64,000 nt of DNA from Ornithinibacillus contaminans (GTDB lineage: Bacteria > Bacillota > Bacilli > Bacillales > Amphibacillaceae), in assembly GCF_001038425.2 (NCBI RefSeq), contig NZ_LDPV02000038.1, positions 1 to 64,000 on the forward strand, in the 5' to 3' direction. A program made the position numbers and the translations under genes. Below are positions 18,672 through 29,972 of the stretch, one piece after another. The notes under the pieces were generated by a model that did no database searches, had not been told where the DNA came from, and saw only the letters and a list, made by a program, of their open reading frames with translations. The stretch's first letter is position 1. Each line of letters starts with the position of its first letter.

Positions 18672-19172
18672 ATGTCAAAAGTAATGGAAAAGAAACAACA
18701 ACTAGTACAAGAAATCGCTGATAAATTCCGCGAAAGCCAATCAACAGTTTTAGTTGACTACCGTGGTCTTGATGTAGCTGAAGTTACAGATCTTCGTAAA
18801 CAACTTCGCGATGCAGGTGTTGAATTCAAAGTGTACAAAAACACAATGTCACGCCGTGCTGCTGAAGATGCTAACCTAGCTGAACTTAGCGCATCATTAG
18901 TTGGTCCTACTGCTATTGCATTCAGTAAAGAGGATGTAATCGCTCCGGCTAAAATCCTTAGCAAATTTGCTAAAGAGCACGAAGCATTAGAAATTAAAGG
19001 TGGCGTACTAGAAGGTAAAATCGTTAGCCTTGATCAAATCAAGGAACTTGCAGATCTACCAAGCTACGAAGGTATGCTTTCTATGCTACTCAGCGTACTA
19101 CAAGCACCAATTCGCAACTTTGCTTATGTTACAAAAGCAGTTGCAGAACAAAAAGAAGAACAAGGCGCATAA
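18672..19172 (+). CDS. rplJ: 50S ribosomal protein L10
   Basis: L10 anchors the L7/L12 dimers to the GTPase centre. The 166-residue protein has the N-terminal rRNA-binding domain ([32 protein letters not shown]) and the C-terminal helix that holds L12. AACGGGAGGTGG precedes the ATG. A TATAAT at 18640-18645 could add a weak local promoter, but the -35 is poor. Expression should be governed by the upstream L10 leader. Confidence 0.97.
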   Translation: MSKVMEKKQQLVQEIADKFRESQSTVLVDYRGLDVAEVTDLRKQLRDAGVEFKVYKNTMSRRAAEDANLAELSASLVGPTAIAFSKEDVIAPAKILSKFAKEHEALEIKGGVLEGKIVSLDQIKELADLPSYEGMLSMLLSVLQAPIRNFAYVTKAVAEQKEEQGA

Positions 19173-19229
19173 GTTGATACTGAATCAACTAGCGGTCACA
19201 TTATAAAAAACTATTAGGAGGAAATAAAA

Positions 19230-19595
19230 ATGACTAAAGAGCAAATTATCGATGCTATCAAAGAAATGTCTGTACTAGATTTAAACGATCTTGTTAAAGC
19301 TATTGAAGAAGAATTTGGAGTAACTGCTGCAGCACCTGTTGCTGTTGCTGGTGGGGCTGCTGGTGGAGACGCTGGTGCTGAGAAAACTGAATTTGATGTT
19401 ATCCTTGCTGATGCAGGTGCTTCTAAGATTAAAGTTGTTAAAGCGGTTCGCGAAATCACTGGTCTTGGCTTAAAAGATGCTAAAGACTTAGTAGATAACG
19501 CTCCTAAAGCAATCAAAGAAGGCGTTGCTAAAGAAGAAGCTGAAGAAATCAAAGGTAAGCTTGAAGAAGCTGGCGCATCTGTAGAAGTAAAATAA
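19230..19595 (+). CDS. rplL: 50S ribosomal protein L7/L12
   Basis: The flexible stalk protein that recruits translation GTPases. The 121 residues show the N-terminal dimerisation helices, an Ala/Gly-rich hinge ([19 protein letters not shown]) and the C-terminal factor-binding domain ([24 protein letters not shown]). TTAGGAGGAAAT precedes the ATG, and rplJ ends 57 bp upstream. Confidence 0.98.
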   Translation: MTKEQIIDAIKEMSVLDLNDLVKAIEEEFGVTAAAPVAVAGGAAGGDAGAEKTEFDVILADAGASKIKVVKAVREITGLGLKDAKDLVDNAPKAIKEGVAKEEAEEIKGKLEEAGASVEVK

Positions 19596-19622
19596 TTAAT
19601 GGATTAATTCTATTAAAACTTA

Positions 19623-19650
19623 GGGCTCGTCGTGTTTATCGGCGGGCTCT
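19623..19650 (+). terminator. Possible terminator after rplL
   Basis: GGGCTCGTCG pairs with CGGCGGGCTC using several G-U pairs. The downstream T-tract is weak (CTCTACATTT), so termination may be partial. Confidence 0.55.
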
Positions 19651-19762
19651 ACATTTAGCTTCGGTTAAGTATAGCTTAGCTTACTGGTAGATGACTGGTT
19701 AGAACAGTACTATCCGCCAGAAAAATCTTCTCATTACATAATAATGCAAAGTAGGTGCCCAA

Positions 19763-20365
19763 ATGTCTGAGCATTACTTTTCACAAAAACCCCAATCAAA
19801 AAGCTTACCCAAAACATGGAATTATGAACTACGCGGAAAGAATTTTGCGTTTACGAGTGATGTTGGTGTATTTTCCAAAAACGAAGTAGATTTTGGAACG
19901 AGATTATTAATTGAATCATTTAACCCACCGGAGATTCCAGGAGATATCTTGGATTTAGGGTGTGGTTATGGACCGATTGGTATGGCGATCGCGAATCTGT
20001 TGCCCGACCGTCAAGTGGTGATGGTAGATGTTAATGAACGTGCTTTAGCCTTAGCGGAATCGAACGCAGCGCATAATCATATACAGAATGTTGAATTGAT
20101 CCAGAGTGATCAATTTACCAATCTAGCTAATCGAAAATTCGCTGCAATCCTAACCAATCCACCAATACGGGCTGGGAAAAAGGTTGTTCATGGAATGTTT
20201 GAGGGTAGTAAAAGCAGCTTGCATCAGGGTGGGGAACTTTGGGTTGTGATTCAAAAGAAACAAGGTGCTCCGTCGGCAATCGAAAAATTGGAAGCATTAT
20301 TTGGGAATTGTGAGACCGTAACAAAAAGCAAAGGTTATTATATATTACGCGCCAAAAGTATTTGA
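19763..20365 (+). CDS. Class I SAM-dependent methyltransferase, RsmC-like (YbxB)
   Basis: The 200-residue protein has the SAM-binding motif LDLGCGYGPIGMAIA (residues ~59-73), the acidic VDVNERA of motif II and the TNPPIRAGK motif typical of N6/N2 rRNA methyltransferases of the RsmC/RlmG type. A role in modifying guanine of 16S rRNA is inferred from the family. The position between rplL and rpoB is the same as ybxB in B. subtilis. An AGTAGGTG site precedes the ATG. Confidence 0.87.
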   Translation: MSEHYFSQKPQSKSLPKTWNYELRGKNFAFTSDVGVFSKNEVDFGTRLLIESFNPPEIPGDILDLGCGYGPIGMAIANLLPDRQVVMVDVNERALALAESNAAHNHIQNVELIQSDQFTNLANRKFAAILTNPPIRAGKKVVHGMFEGSKSSLHQGGELWVVIQKKQGAPSAIEKLEALFGNCETVTKSKGYYILRAKSI

Positions 20366-20389
20366 CTTCTATAGTTAGAGTGTGATAAT
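20362..20389 (+). promoter_or_regulatory. Promoter of rpoB-rpoC
   Basis: TTGACT (20362-20367), overlapping the end of the methyltransferase gene, and GATAAT (20384-20389) are 16 bp apart with a TG before the -10. It would give an rpoB leader of about 435 nt. Confidence 0.6.
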
Positions 20390-20833
20390 ATAATAAAATG
20401 CTAATATGGGACTTCCTTGTCAAGAGGAATATTTATGAAATAAAGAAAAGTGTATAATTCAGTGGGTTTAGGAAACAATGATAGAATCGAACTTGTGGGC
20501 GTTCTATCTATTTTTCTCATTTATTTGAAGTGGTTTCACATGAGTGGATGAGAGGGGATTGTTGCTTTTCTATTCTAAAATGATACCCCATTATTTTAGG
20601 TATGGCAAGTAATTATTTAATCAGCAATTTGATATGACGTGCAAAAACGTTGTTCTGATTGGTGATTCTTTGCTTGGATAAACCTATTAGTATTTTGGTT
20701 TAAGAAAACACTAGTTTCTATGAATGAATGTTTTACTTAGAAACGGTTGTTTTTCTTACAATATAGTTTAGTTATTTTCAAATGCAAGCCTATGCTTGCA
20801 AATAAAATATGCATGATTTGAGAGGTGAAGCAG
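20390..20833 (+). promoter_or_regulatory. Long rpoB leader with two hairpins
   Basis: No gene is seen in this stretch. It holds an imperfect 18-bp hairpin (AAGAAAACACTAGTTTCT at 20702-20719 with AGAAACGGTTGTTTTTCTT at 20739-20757) and a perfect small hairpin TGCAAGC/GCTTGCA (20783-20800) shortly before the ribosome site. An untranslated leader is likely; its function is not known. Confidence 0.55.
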
Positions 20834-23800
20834 TTGACAGGTCAACTAGTTCAGTATGGACGGCACCGCCAACGCAGAAGTTATGCGCGCATCAGTGAAG
20901 TATTAGAATTGCCGAATCTTATCGAAATCCAAACCGCTTCATACGAATGGTTTATGGAAGAAGGTTTGCGAGAAATGTTCCAGGACATTTCTCCAATCGA
21001 GGATTTTACGGGTAATCTGTCACTTGAGTTTGTTGATTACAGCTTAGGTGAGCCAAAGTATCCTGTAGATGAATCAAAAGAAAGAGACGTTACGTACAAC
21101 GCTCCACTTCGTGTAAAGGTTCGTTTAATTAACAACGAAACTGGCGAAGTGAAGGAGCAAGAAGTCTTTATGGGAGACTTCCCTCTCATGACAGACACTG
21201 GGACATTTGTTATTAACGGGGCTGAACGTGTTATCGTATCACAGCTCGTTCGTTCACCGAGTGTCTATTTCAATGAAAAAATTGATAAAAACGGAAAACG
21301 AGGAGTTGCTGCAACTGTTATTCCGAACCGAGGAGCTTGGTTGGAATTTGAAACAGATGCGAAAGACGTCGCGTATGTCCGTATTGATCGTACACGTAAA
21401 TTGCCAATAACAGTGCTGTTACGTGCACTTGGTTTTGGTTCTAATCAAGAAATTATTGATTTGATTGGTGAGAATGAATACCTAATCAATACGCTTGAAA
21501 AGGACAATACCGAAACCACTGAAAAAGCGCTACTGGAAATCTATGAGCGTTTGCGTCCAGGTGAACCACCTACTGTAGAAAATGCGAAAAGCTTATTGAT
21601 TTCACGTTTCTTTGATCCGAAGCGTTATGACCTAGCACATGTTGGTCGTTATAAAATCAACAAAAAACTTCATCTCAAAAATCGCTTGTTTAACCAAGTG
21701 CTAGCTGAGCCAATTGTAGACTCGGAAACTGGTGAAGTTTTAGCCCAAAAGGGAGATAAAGTAGAACGTAGACTATTAGATAAAATCATCCCGTATCTTG
21801 AGCAAAATGATGACATGCTTGGAGAAAGCATTCTAGAACCCCATGATGGTGTTTTAGAGGATCCAATTCGTATCCAATCAATTAAGATTGTTGACCCGAC
21901 AGATCCAAGTGGTGAGAAGGTACTTAATGTTTTGGGGAATGCAAACATTGATACTTCTGTTAAACATATTACACCAGCTGATATCCTAGCATCGATTAGT
22001 TACTTCTTTAACCTACTTCATCAGGTTGGAGATACAGATGATATTGATCATCTAGGTAACCGTAGACTTCGTTCTGTTGGTGAATTATTACAAAATCAAT
22101 TCCGTATTGGATTATCTCGTATGGAGCGTGTTGTTCGTGAGCGTATGTCTATTCAAGACACATCAAGCGTGACACCACAGCAATTGATTAATATTCGCCC
22201 GGTTATCGCATCTATTAAAGAGTTCTTTGGTAGCTCGCAATTATCGCAGTTCATGGATCAAACGAATCCATTAGCTGAATTAACACATAAGCGTCGTCTA
22301 TCCGCATTAGGACCTGGTGGTTTAACGCGTGAACGTGCTGGTTTCGAAGTGCGTGACGTTCACTATTCTCACTATGGTCGTATGTGTCCGATTGAAACGC
22401 CAGAGGGACCGAATATCGGGTTGATTAACTCGTTGTCTTCTTACGCAAAAGTAAATAAATTTGGCTTTATTGAAACACCGTACCGTCGTGTTGATCCAGA
22501 CACAGGTCGTGTAACAGCGCAAATTGATTATCTAACTGCTGATGAGGAAGATAACTATGTGGTTGCACAGGCAAATGCCCGTTTAAACGATGACGGAACA
22601 TTTGTCGATGCGGAAGTTATTTCTCGTTTCCGCGGGGAAAACACAGTCGTTGCTCGTGAAAAGATTGATTACATGGACGTATCACCGAAGCAGGTTGTTT
22701 CGGCTGCGACTGCATGTATCCCGTTCTTAGAAAACGATGACTCCAACCGTGCGTTGATGGGTGCAAACATGCAACGTCAAGCAGTTCCGTTGTTAAACCC
22801 AGAAGCACCGATTGTTGGTACTGGTATGGAATATGTATCTGGTAAAGATTCCGGTGCAGCAATCATTTGTAAATATGATGGTATTGTAGAACGCGTAGAA
22901 GCAAAAGAAGTATTAGTTCGTCGCGTTTCAGAAGTGGACGGAAAAGAAGTAAAAGGTGATTTAGATCGCTATAAGCTTCAGAAGTTCATCCGTTCGAACC
23001 AAGGTACATGCTACAACCAACGCCCAATCGTGAGCGAAGGTGATCGTGTAACGAAGGGTGAGGTACTTGCAGATGGTCCTTCTATGGAAAAAGGTGAACT
23101 TGCCTTAGGACGTAACGTATTAGTTGCGTTCATGACATGGGAAGGTTACAACTACGAGGATGCCATCATCATGAGTGAGCGACTAGTGAAGGACGATGTG
23201 TATACATCTATTCACATTGAAGAATATGAATCAGAAGCACGTGATACGAAGCTTGGACCAGAAGAAATCACAAGAGACATTCCAAACGTTGGGGAAGAAG
23301 CGTTGAAGAACCTGAACGAACAAGGAATCATTCGTATTGGTGCAGAAGTAACAGATGGCGACATCTTAGTTGGTAAGGTAACACCTAAAGGAGTAACAGA
23401 GCTTTCAGCAGAGGAACGTTTATTACATGCGATCTTCGGTGAAAAAGCGCGTGAAGTTCGTGATACATCCCTACGTGTACCGCATGGTGCTGGCGGAATT
23501 GTACTTGATGTTAAAGTATTCAACCGTGAAGATGGCGATGAATTACCACCAGGTGTTAACGAGCTAGTTCGTGTATACATCGTTCAAAAACGTAAGATAC
23601 ACGAAGGAGATAAAATGGCTGGTCGTCACGGTAACAAAGGTGTAATCTCCAGAATTTTACCGGAAGAAGATATGCCTTACTTACCAGACGGAACGCCAGT
23701 TGATATCATGCTTAACCCACTAGGGGTACCATCTCGTATGAACATCGGACAGGTGTTTGAATTACACCTAGGTATGGCTGCTAGACAGCTAGGTATCCAC

Positions 23801-24370
23801 GTTGCGACGCCAGTATTTGATGGAGCAAACGAACAAGATGTATGGGATACATTAGAAGAAGCAGGAATGCCAAGAGATGCGAAAACGATTTTATATGATG
23901 GAAGAACCGGTGTACCGTTTGATAACCGAGTGTCAGTTGGGGTCATGTACATGATCAAACTTGCGCACATGGTTGATGATAAGCTGCACGCACGTTCAAC
24001 TGGACCATATTCACTAGTTACGCAGCAACCACTTGGTGGTAAAGCACAATTTGGTGGACAGCGTTTCGGTGAGATGGAGGTTTGGGCATTAGAAGCTTAC
24101 GGTGCTGCATATACACTTCAAGAAATCTTGACAGTGAAGTCAGATGACGTTGTAGGACGTGTGAAGACGTACGAAGCAATCGTAAAAGGTGATAATGTAC
24201 CAGAACCAGGTGTACCAGAATCATTCAAGGTACTAATCAAAGAATTACAAAGTCTTGGTTTAGATGTAAAAATTCTAGCTGGTGACGAATCCGAAATTGA
24301 AATGCGCGACTTAGAGGAAGAAGAAACCCAAGCCGCAAGCAAATTAAACCTAGAAGTCGAAGAAAATTAA
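20834..24370 (+). CDS. rpoB: RNA polymerase beta subunit
   Basis: The beta subunit forms half of the catalytic cleft. The 1178-residue protein matches Bacillus RpoB throughout; TTG 20834 is chosen because GAGGTG (20822-20827) is 6 nt upstream and the product starts MTGQLVQYG as in B. subtilis, while the in-frame GTG at 20825 overlaps the ribosome site. The rifampicin region [20 protein letters not shown] carries the sensitive-type residues. The C-terminus is acidic ([13 protein letters not shown]). rpoC follows after 152 bp. Confidence 0.98.
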   Translation: MTGQLVQYGRHRQRRSYARISEVLELPNLIEIQTASYEWFMEEGLREMFQDISPIEDFTGNLSLEFVDYSLGEPKYPVDESKERDVTYNAPLRVKVRLINNETGEVKEQEVFMGDFPLMTDTGTFVINGAERVIVSQLVRSPSVYFNEKIDKNGKRGVAATVIPNRGAWLEFETDAKDVAYVRIDRTRKLPITVLLRALGFGSNQEIIDLIGENEYLINTLEKDNTETTEKALLEIYERLRPGEPPTVENAKSLLISRFFDPKRYDLAHVGRYKINKKLHLKNRLFNQVLAEPIVDSETGEVLAQKGDKVERRLLDKIIPYLEQNDDMLGESILEPHDGVLEDPIRIQSIKIVDPTDPSGEKVLNVLGNANIDTSVKHITPADILASISYFFNLLHQVGDTDDIDHLGNRRLRSVGELLQNQFRIGLSRMERVVRERMSIQDTSSVTPQQLINIRPVIASIKEFFGSSQLSQFMDQTNPLAELTHKRRLSALGPGGLTRERAGFEVRDVHYSHYGRMCPIETPEGPNIGLINSLSSYAKVNKFGFIETPYRRVDPDTGRVTAQIDYLTADEEDNYVVAQANARLNDDGTFVDAEVISRFRGENTVVAREKIDYMDVSPKQVVSAATACIPFLENDDSNRALMGANMQRQAVPLLNPEAPIVGTGMEYVSGKDSGAAIICKYDGIVERVEAKEVLVRRVSEVDGKEVKGDLDRYKLQKFIRSNQGTCYNQRPIVSEGDRVTKGEVLADGPSMEKGELALGRNVLVAFMTWEGYNYEDAIIMSERLVKDDVYTSIHIEEYESEARDTKLGPEEITRDIPNVGEEALKNLNEQGIIRIGAEVTDGDILVGKVTPKGVTELSAEERLLHAIFGEKAREVRDTSLRVPHGAGGIVLDVKVFNREDGDELPPGVNELVRVYIVQKRKIHEGDKMAGRHGNKGVISRILPEEDMPYLPDGTPVDIMLNPLGVPSRMNIGQVFELHLGMAARQLGIHVATPVFDGANEQDVWDTLEEAGMPRDAKTILYDGRTGVPFDNRVSVGVMYMIKLAHMVDDKLHARSTGPYSLVTQQPLGGKAQFGGQRFGEMEVWALEAYGAAYTLQEILTVKSDDVVGRVKTYEAIVKGDNVPEPGVPESFKVLIKELQSLGLDVKILAGDESEIEMRDLEEEETQAASKLNLEVEEN

Positions 24371-24378
24371 TAACACAG

Positions 24379-24463
24379 GACTGGGACACAACTGAAAACC
24401 TTCTGTGAAGAAGGACGATGCTGAATGAAGTTTCAAATCGTAAGTTTTAGTTTGTCCCTTCCT
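24379..24463. repeat. Large imperfect hairpin in the rpoB-rpoC gap
   Basis: GGACTGGGACACAACTGAAAACC (from 24379) is nearly complementary to the segment at 24441-24463 (AAGTTTTAGTTTGTCCCTTCC), and an inner CCTTC/GAAGG hairpin lies between them. No T-run follows, so it is more likely a repeat element or RNA processing structure than a terminator. Confidence 0.65.
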
Positions 24464-24522
24464 TCAATATCTAATCCAATCGGTATCCATAGAAAACGGA
24501 CATTATAAAGGGAGGTATACCC

Positions 24523-27500
24523 TTGTTAGATGTAAATAACTTTGAATTTATGAAAATTGGTTTGGCTTCACCCGAAAAGATCCGTTCTTGGTCATACGGC
24601 GAAGTAAAAAAACCAGAAACAATTAACTATCGTACACTTAAACCAGAAAAAGACGGCTTATTCTGTGAACGTATATTTGGTCCGCAGAAAGACTGGGAAT
24701 GTCATTGTGGAAAATATAAACGTGTGCGCTATAAAGGTGTCGTTTGTGACCGATGTGGCGTTGAAGTAACAAAATCGAAGGTACGTCGTGAGCGCATGGG
24801 TCATATTGAATTAGCAGCTCCTGTATCTCATATTTGGTACTTCAAAGGAATTCCAAGCCGTATGGGACTTGTGTTAGACATGTCTCCACGTGCCTTGGAA
24901 GAAGTAATCTATTTTGCGGCATATATCGTAACAGAGCCAGGTAGTACACCACTTGAAAAGAAACAATTACTTTCTGAAAAAGAATACCGTGCTTATTACG
25001 AAAAATATGGCAATACGTTTAAAGCGCAAATGGGTGCAGAAGCAATCCGTAAGCTTTTACAAGATATCGATCTTGATAAAGAAGTAGATGCGCTAAAAGA
25101 AGAATTAAAAACCGCTCAAGGTCAACGTCGAACAAGAGCAATTAAACGTCTAGAAGTGTTAGAAGCATTCCGTAACTCTGGAAATGAAACATCTTGGATG
25201 ATCTTAGATGTTCTTCCGGTTATTCCGCCAGAAATTCGTCCAATGGTTCAGTTGGATGGTGGCCGATTTGCTACTTCTGACCTTAATGATCTATATCGTC
25301 GTGTTATTAACCGTAATAACCGTCTGAAAAGATTATTAGATCTTGGTGCGCCTAGCATTATCGTGCAAAATGAAAAACGTATGCTACAAGAAGCGGTCGA
25401 TGCATTAATTGATAATGGTCGTCGTGGTCGTCCAGTAACTGGACCAGGTAACCGTCCATTGAAATCTCTTTCTCATATGTTGAAAGGGAAGCAAGGTCGT
25501 TTCCGTCAAAACCTATTAGGTAAACGTGTTGACTATTCTGGTCGTTCCGTTATCGTAGTAGGACCAAACTTAAAAATGTATCAATGTGGACTACCGAAAG
25601 AAATGGCACTTGAATTATTCAAGCCGTTTATTATGAAAGAACTAGTAGAACGTGGTATTGCACACAATATTAAGTCTGCTAAACGCAAAATCGAACGTGT
25701 TCATTCTGATGTATGGGACGTATTAGAAGACGTTATTAAGGAGCATCCGGTATTACTTAACCGTGCCCCTACGCTTCACAGATTAGGTATCCAAGCATTT
25801 GAACCAACATTAGTAGAAGGTCGTGCGATTCGTCTGCATCCATTAGTGTGTACAGCATATAACGCTGACTTTGATGGAGACCAAATGGCGGTTCACGTTC
25901 CATTGTCTGCAGAAGCACAAGCAGAAGCACGTCTATTAATGCTTGCAGCACAAAACATTTTAAATCCAAAAGATGGTAAGCCAGTTGTTACACCATCACA
26001 GGATATGGTATTAGGTAACTACTACCTAACCTTAGAACGTGCAGATGCTGTTGGGGAAGGTACTGTCTTCACTAATGTGGATGAAGCGAGAATTGCATAT
26101 CAAAACGGTTATGTACATTTGCATACACGTATTGCCGTGCAAGCATCTAGCTTGAAAAATAAAACCTTCACAGCAGAACAAAATGATCAATTACTACTAA
26201 CTACTGTTGGTAAGTTGATTTTCAACGAAATCTTACCAGATTCGTTCCCTTATATTAATGAGCCTACTAGGAGCAATCTTGAGGAACGTACGCCAGTACA
26301 TTATTTCGTGGAAAAGGGTACGGATATTAAAGAAACCATCAAGGGTCGCGAAATCATTAAACCGTTTAAGAAAGGCTTCTTAGGTGACATTATCGCTGAG
26401 GTCTTCAAACGCTTTAAGATTACCGAGACTTCTAAAATGCTTGACCGCATGAAGGATCTAGGTTTCACGATGTCAACCACTGCAGGTATGACGGTTGGTA
26501 TTTCCGATATCGTTGTATTACCGGAGAAACAAGAAATCCTGAACGAGGGTCAAACAAAAGTTGACAACGTTATGAAGCAATTCCGTCGTGGTTTAATCAC
26601 GGAAGAAGAGCGTTATGACAGAGTTATTGCGATTTGGACTCAAGTTAAAGATACGATTCAAGATAAGCTGATGCAGTCATTAGATAATCGTAACCCGATC
26701 TTCATGATGAGTGACTCTGGAGCGCGTGGTAACGCATCTAACTTCACACAGCTTGCCGGTATGCGTGGTCTAATGGCCAACCCGGCTGGTCGTATCATCG
26801 AATTACCGATTAAATCAAGCTTCCGTGAAGGTTTAACGGTATTAGAGTACTTCATTTCTACCCACGGTGCTCGTAAAGGTCTAGCCGATACCGCACTTAA
26901 GACTGCTGACTCTGGTTACTTAACACGTCGTTTGGTTGATGTAGCCCAAGACGTTATCGTTCGTGAAACGGATTGTGGAACAGACCGCGGTTTACCAGTA
27001 GCAGCGTTAATGGATGGTAATGAAATAATTGAACCATTATTTGACCGTCTTGTTGGACGTACGGCATTTGAAACAGTTGTACACCCTGAGACAAAAGAAG
27101 TAATTGTGGATTACGATACAGTGATTTCCGAAGATCAGGCGAAACAAATTGTGGAAGCTGGTATTGAAAAAGTAACCATCCGTACTGTATTCACATGTAA
27201 TACAAAACACGGTGTATGTAAGAAATGTTATGGACGTAACCTTGCAACTGGTTCAGAAGTTGAGGTTGGTGAAGCAGTTGGTATTATCGCTGCACAATCA
27301 ATTGGTGAGCCAGGAACACAGTTAACGATGCGTACATTCCATACAGGTGGGGTTGCTGGAGACGATATCACACAAGGTTTACCTCGTATCCAAGAATTAT
27401 TCGAAGCGCGTAACCCGAAAGGTCAAGCGATCATCAGTGAAGTTCATGGTACTGTACTAGAAATTCATGAAGTGAAGGATAAACAAGAAATTGTAATCCA

Positions 27501-28131
27501 AGGTGACGTGGAACAACGCGCATATGCGGTTCCTTATAACGCAAGACTTAAGGTTTCTGTTGGAGACGAAGTAATCGCTGGTCAAGAGCTTACAGAAGGT
27601 TCCGTTGATCCAAAAGCATTAATCCGTGTTCAAGGTGTTCAAGGTGTTCAAGATTACCTATTGCGCGAAGTACAACGCGTATATCGTATGCAAGGGGTAG
27701 AAATCGGCGACAAACACGTGGAAGTAATGGTAAGACAAATGCTTCGCAAAGTGCGTGTACTAGATGCTGGTGATACAGAAGTACTACCAGGTTCATTGCT
27801 TGAAATACACCAGTTTAGAGAAGCAAACCGCAAAGTCCTACTAGAAGGTAACCAACCAGCAGTAGGAAGACCGGTATTATTAGGTATTACCAAAGCATCT
27901 CTTGAAACAGATTCATTCTTATCTGCAGCATCATTCCAAGAAACTACAAGAGTTCTTACAGATGCAGCAATCAAAGGCAAGCGCGATGAATTACTAGGAT
28001 TGAAAGAGAATGTTATCATCGGTAAACTTGTCCCTGCTGGAACAGGAATGCAACGCTATCGCAAAATCCAACTACCAGCAGTAGAACAAGAAGAAGTAGT
28101 GGAAGAAGAAGTAGAACAACCAGTTCAATAA
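24523..28131 (+). CDS. rpoC: RNA polymerase beta' subunit
   Basis: The beta' subunit holds the active-site magnesium through [12 protein letters not shown] (around residue 450). The 1202-residue protein also shows the N-terminal zinc finger ([20 protein letters not shown], residues ~60-79) and the later CxxC-type zinc site (TDCGTDRG to CKKCYGR). The start codon is TTG, 7 nt after GGGAGG. A 9-nt unit repeated three times near 27628-27652 encodes VQGVQGVQ, which is also present in Bacillus RpoC and is not an expansion. Confidence 0.98.
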   Translation: MLDVNNFEFMKIGLASPEKIRSWSYGEVKKPETINYRTLKPEKDGLFCERIFGPQKDWECHCGKYKRVRYKGVVCDRCGVEVTKSKVRRERMGHIELAAPVSHIWYFKGIPSRMGLVLDMSPRALEEVIYFAAYIVTEPGSTPLEKKQLLSEKEYRAYYEKYGNTFKAQMGAEAIRKLLQDIDLDKEVDALKEELKTAQGQRRTRAIKRLEVLEAFRNSGNETSWMILDVLPVIPPEIRPMVQLDGGRFATSDLNDLYRRVINRNNRLKRLLDLGAPSIIVQNEKRMLQEAVDALIDNGRRGRPVTGPGNRPLKSLSHMLKGKQGRFRQNLLGKRVDYSGRSVIVVGPNLKMYQCGLPKEMALELFKPFIMKELVERGIAHNIKSAKRKIERVHSDVWDVLEDVIKEHPVLLNRAPTLHRLGIQAFEPTLVEGRAIRLHPLVCTAYNADFDGDQMAVHVPLSAEAQAEARLLMLAAQNILNPKDGKPVVTPSQDMVLGNYYLTLERADAVGEGTVFTNVDEARIAYQNGYVHLHTRIAVQASSLKNKTFTAEQNDQLLLTTVGKLIFNEILPDSFPYINEPTRSNLEERTPVHYFVEKGTDIKETIKGREIIKPFKKGFLGDIIAEVFKRFKITETSKMLDRMKDLGFTMSTTAGMTVGISDIVVLPEKQEILNEGQTKVDNVMKQFRRGLITEEERYDRVIAIWTQVKDTIQDKLMQSLDNRNPIFMMSDSGARGNASNFTQLAGMRGLMANPAGRIIELPIKSSFREGLTVLEYFISTHGARKGLADTALKTADSGYLTRRLVDVAQDVIVRETDCGTDRGLPVAALMDGNEIIEPLFDRLVGRTAFETVVHPETKEVIVDYDTVISEDQAKQIVEAGIEKVTIRTVFTCNTKHGVCKKCYGRNLATGSEVEVGEAVGIIAAQSIGEPGTQLTMRTFHTGGVAGDDITQGLPRIQELFEARNPKGQAIISEVHGTVLEIHEVKDKQEIVIQGDVEQRAYAVPYNARLKVSVGDEVIAGQELTEGSVDPKALIRVQGVQGVQDYLLREVQRVYRMQGVEIGDKHVEVMVRQMLRKVRVLDAGDTEVLPGSLLEIHQFREANRKVLLEGNQPAVGRPVLLGITKASLETDSFLSAASFQETTRVLTDAAIKGKRDELLGLKENVIIGKLVPAGTGMQRYRKIQLPAVEQEEVVEEEVEQPVQ

Positions 28132-28182
28132 TGTTTTTGATTAAAAAAGAGGGCAGTAAATAGATAGACAATCGAGCGATAG

Positions 28183-28411
28183 ACTGATTCAGCGCTGGGA
28201 ATATACGTAGACTCCTGCGGGAAGAAGGGCAACGGTGAGACCCCGCAGTGAGGGAACTACTTGAATAACCTTCTTCGCTCCCTTGCGCTGAGGAACCTAA
28301 CTGCGTAGCGTTACTAGAAGACGCAGGCGCACAAGTTTTTCAGCACGAGGAGGCTCACCAGCCCCCCGCGGAAAGCGAAGTATAATCCCGGAGTGGGGAT
28401 CGTGCAGCAAC
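28183..28411. repeat. Dispersed hairpin repeat, copy 2
   Basis: The same family as copy 1, enlarged by an inner segment. Outer arms are GGGAATATAC (28197-28206) and GTATAATCCC (28380-28389), with one mismatch. Shared blocks are GACTCCTGCGGGA, GGTGAGACCCC, GAGGAGGCTCACC and CCGCGGAAAGCGAAG. It fills most of the 481-bp rpoC to L7Ae-family gap. Apart from the promoter at 28535, nothing else is seen there. Confidence 0.85.
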
Positions 28412-28534
28412 GTTCGAATTTCCATCTAATCAAATACTGCTCCCTTAAATAAATTTCACATGTTATTCATGCGATAACTTGTATGATAAACAAGGAAATA
28501 ACTCGGAAGCACTAAAAAATATTAGAAATTCTAG

Positions 28535-28563
28535 TTGACATTAAAAAACGAGAATGATACTAT
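28535..28563 (+). promoter_or_regulatory. Promoter of the str operon
   Basis: A perfect TTGACA (28535-28540) and TACTAT (28558-28563) are 17 bp apart, with TG one base before the -10. It should drive the L7Ae-family gene and rpsL-rpsG-fusA, restarting transcription after the repeat. Confidence 0.8.
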
Positions 28564-28612
28564 ATTCAAGGTGCTTCCGATTTATACTTGTTGCTTTGGA
28601 GGATGTTATTCG

Positions 28613-28864
28613 ATGTCTTATGAAAAAGTAACTCATGTAAAATCGCAAACAATAATTGGTTTGAAGCAAACACTTAAGGCAATGAAAAATGGCCAGATAA
28701 GTGAAGTGTATATTGCTGAAGATGCTGATCGGCATATGACACAAAGAATTGAAGAATTAGCTAAAACGCTAGACATCCCATGTCAGCGTGTTGATTCCAA
28801 GAAAAAGCTAGGCGCTGCATGTGGTATTGATGTTGGCGCATCAACTGTAGCAATCAAGAAATGA
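28613..28864 (+). CDS. rplGB: L7Ae-family ribosome-associated protein (YbxF type)
   Basis: An 83-residue member of the L7Ae/L30e/S12e kink-turn-binding family; the B. subtilis homologue YbxF binds K-turn RNA. Conserved segments are IIGLKQTLKAMKNGQISEVYIAEDAD and the C-terminal KKLGAACGIDVGASTVAI. ATG 28613 is preceded by TTGGAGG; the longer frame from 28535 begins inside the promoter and is rejected. It heads the str operon. Confidence 0.9.
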   Translation: MSYEKVTHVKSQTIIGLKQTLKAMKNGQISEVYIAEDADRHMTQRIEELAKTLDIPCQRVDSKKKLGAACGIDVGASTVAIKK

Positions 28865-28998
28865 TGGTTTTGGCGGGTATAATCTCGCGAAAGCTTTGTT
28901 TTTTGCTTCAAGATGAACCACCTGGATGTGTGGGATTACAATCCGGTGATTGCTAGCTATATTCTTAAGAATTAAAATGAGGAAGGGAGGACAATATA

Positions 28999-29418
28999 AT
29001 GCCTACAATTAACCAACTAGTACGCAAAGGTCGCGTAAACAAACCGAAGAAATCTGACTCACCAGCACTTAACAGAGGGTACAACAGTTTCAAAAAGTCA
29101 TTGACTAATGAAAACTCACCGCAAAAGCGTGGTGTATGTACACGTGTTGGTACACTAACTCCTAAAAAACCGAACTCGGCGTTACGTAAATATGCGCGTG
29201 TTCGTTTATCAAACAACATGGAGGTAACTGCATACATTCCTGGTATTGGACATAACCTACAGGAGCACAGTGTAGTTCTAATCCGTGGTGGACGTGTAAA
29301 AGACTTACCGGGGGTACGTTACCACATCGTTCGTGGTGCACTTGATACTGCTGGAGTAGACGGTCGTATGCAAGGTCGCTCTAAGTACGGTACAAAACGC
29401 CCTAAAGAGAAAAAGTAA
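28999..29418 (+). CDS. rpsL: 30S ribosomal protein S12
   Basis: S12 lines the decoding centre. The 139-residue protein has the conserved [11 protein letters not shown] and [14 protein letters not shown] loops, with lysines at both positions whose replacement gives streptomycin resistance in other bacteria, so the protein is of the sensitive type. GGAAGGGAGGAC precedes the ATG. The 134-bp gap before it contains a bulged hairpin (CACCTGGAT with ATCCGGTG, about 28918-28955) that may be a leader structure. Confidence 0.98.
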   Translation: MPTINQLVRKGRVNKPKKSDSPALNRGYNSFKKSLTNENSPQKRGVCTRVGTLTPKKPNSALRKYARVRLSNNMEVTAYIPGIGHNLQEHSVVLIRGGRVKDLPGVRYHIVRGALDTAGVDGRMQGRSKYGTKRPKEKK

Positions 29419-29459
29419 TATAGTACGACAACACAGAAAATAGGAAAGGAGGGGGACAT

Positions 29460-29930
29460 ATGCCACGTAAAGGACCAGTACCTAAGCGCGATGTCTTGCC
29501 AGATCCACTTTATAACTCAAAACTAGTAACTCGTTTAATCAACCAAATCATGATTGACGGAAAACGAGGCATTGCACAAAAGATTCTTTATAATGCGTTC
29601 GAACTTGTTGAACAACGCAGCGGACAAAATCCGATGGAAGTTTTTGAGCAAGCTATGAAAAACGTAATGCCTGTACTAGAAGTACGCGCACGCCGTGTTG
29701 GTGGTTCAAACTACCAAGTACCGGTTGAAGTTCGCCCAGAACGTCGCCAAACACTAGGACTACGTTATATCGTAAGTTATGCACGTTTGCGCGGGGAAAA
29801 AACAATGGAAGAACGTTTAGCTAATGAAATTCTAGATGCTTCTAACAATACAGGAGCTTCCGTTAAGAAACGCGAAGATATGCACAAAATGGCTGAAGCG
29901 AATAAAGCATTCGCTCACTACCGTTGGTAA
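29460..29930 (+). CDS. rpsG: 30S ribosomal protein S7
   Basis: S7 starts assembly of the 30S head and in E. coli controls the str operon by binding its mRNA. The 156-residue length and the segments [21 protein letters not shown] and HYRW at the C-terminus are as expected. AAAGGAGGGGG lies just upstream. It lies between rpsL and fusA. Confidence 0.98.
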   Translation: MPRKGPVPKRDVLPDPLYNSKLVTRLINQIMIDGKRGIAQKILYNAFELVEQRSGQNPMEVFEQAMKNVMPVLEVRARRVGGSNYQVPVEVRPERRQTLGLRYIVSYARLRGEKTMEERLANEILDASNNTGASVKKREDMHKMAEANKAFAHYRW

Positions 29931-29972
29931 GCTAAATAAAAATAAAGCTTTTTATAGGAAGGAGAAGAATAC

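Noticed and set aside
22236-22330. Possible rifampicin-resistance changes in rpoB
   Set aside because: The segment reads [20 protein letters not shown] and then [11 protein letters not shown], the sensitive-type sequence.
27628-27652. Three tandem 9-nt units in rpoC
   Set aside because: They encode VQGVQGVQ, which is a normal conserved part of Bacillus RpoC, not a microsatellite expansion.
29130-29360. Possible streptomycin-resistance changes in rpsL
   Set aside because: Both critical lysines (in TPKKPNSA and GGRVKDLPG) are present.
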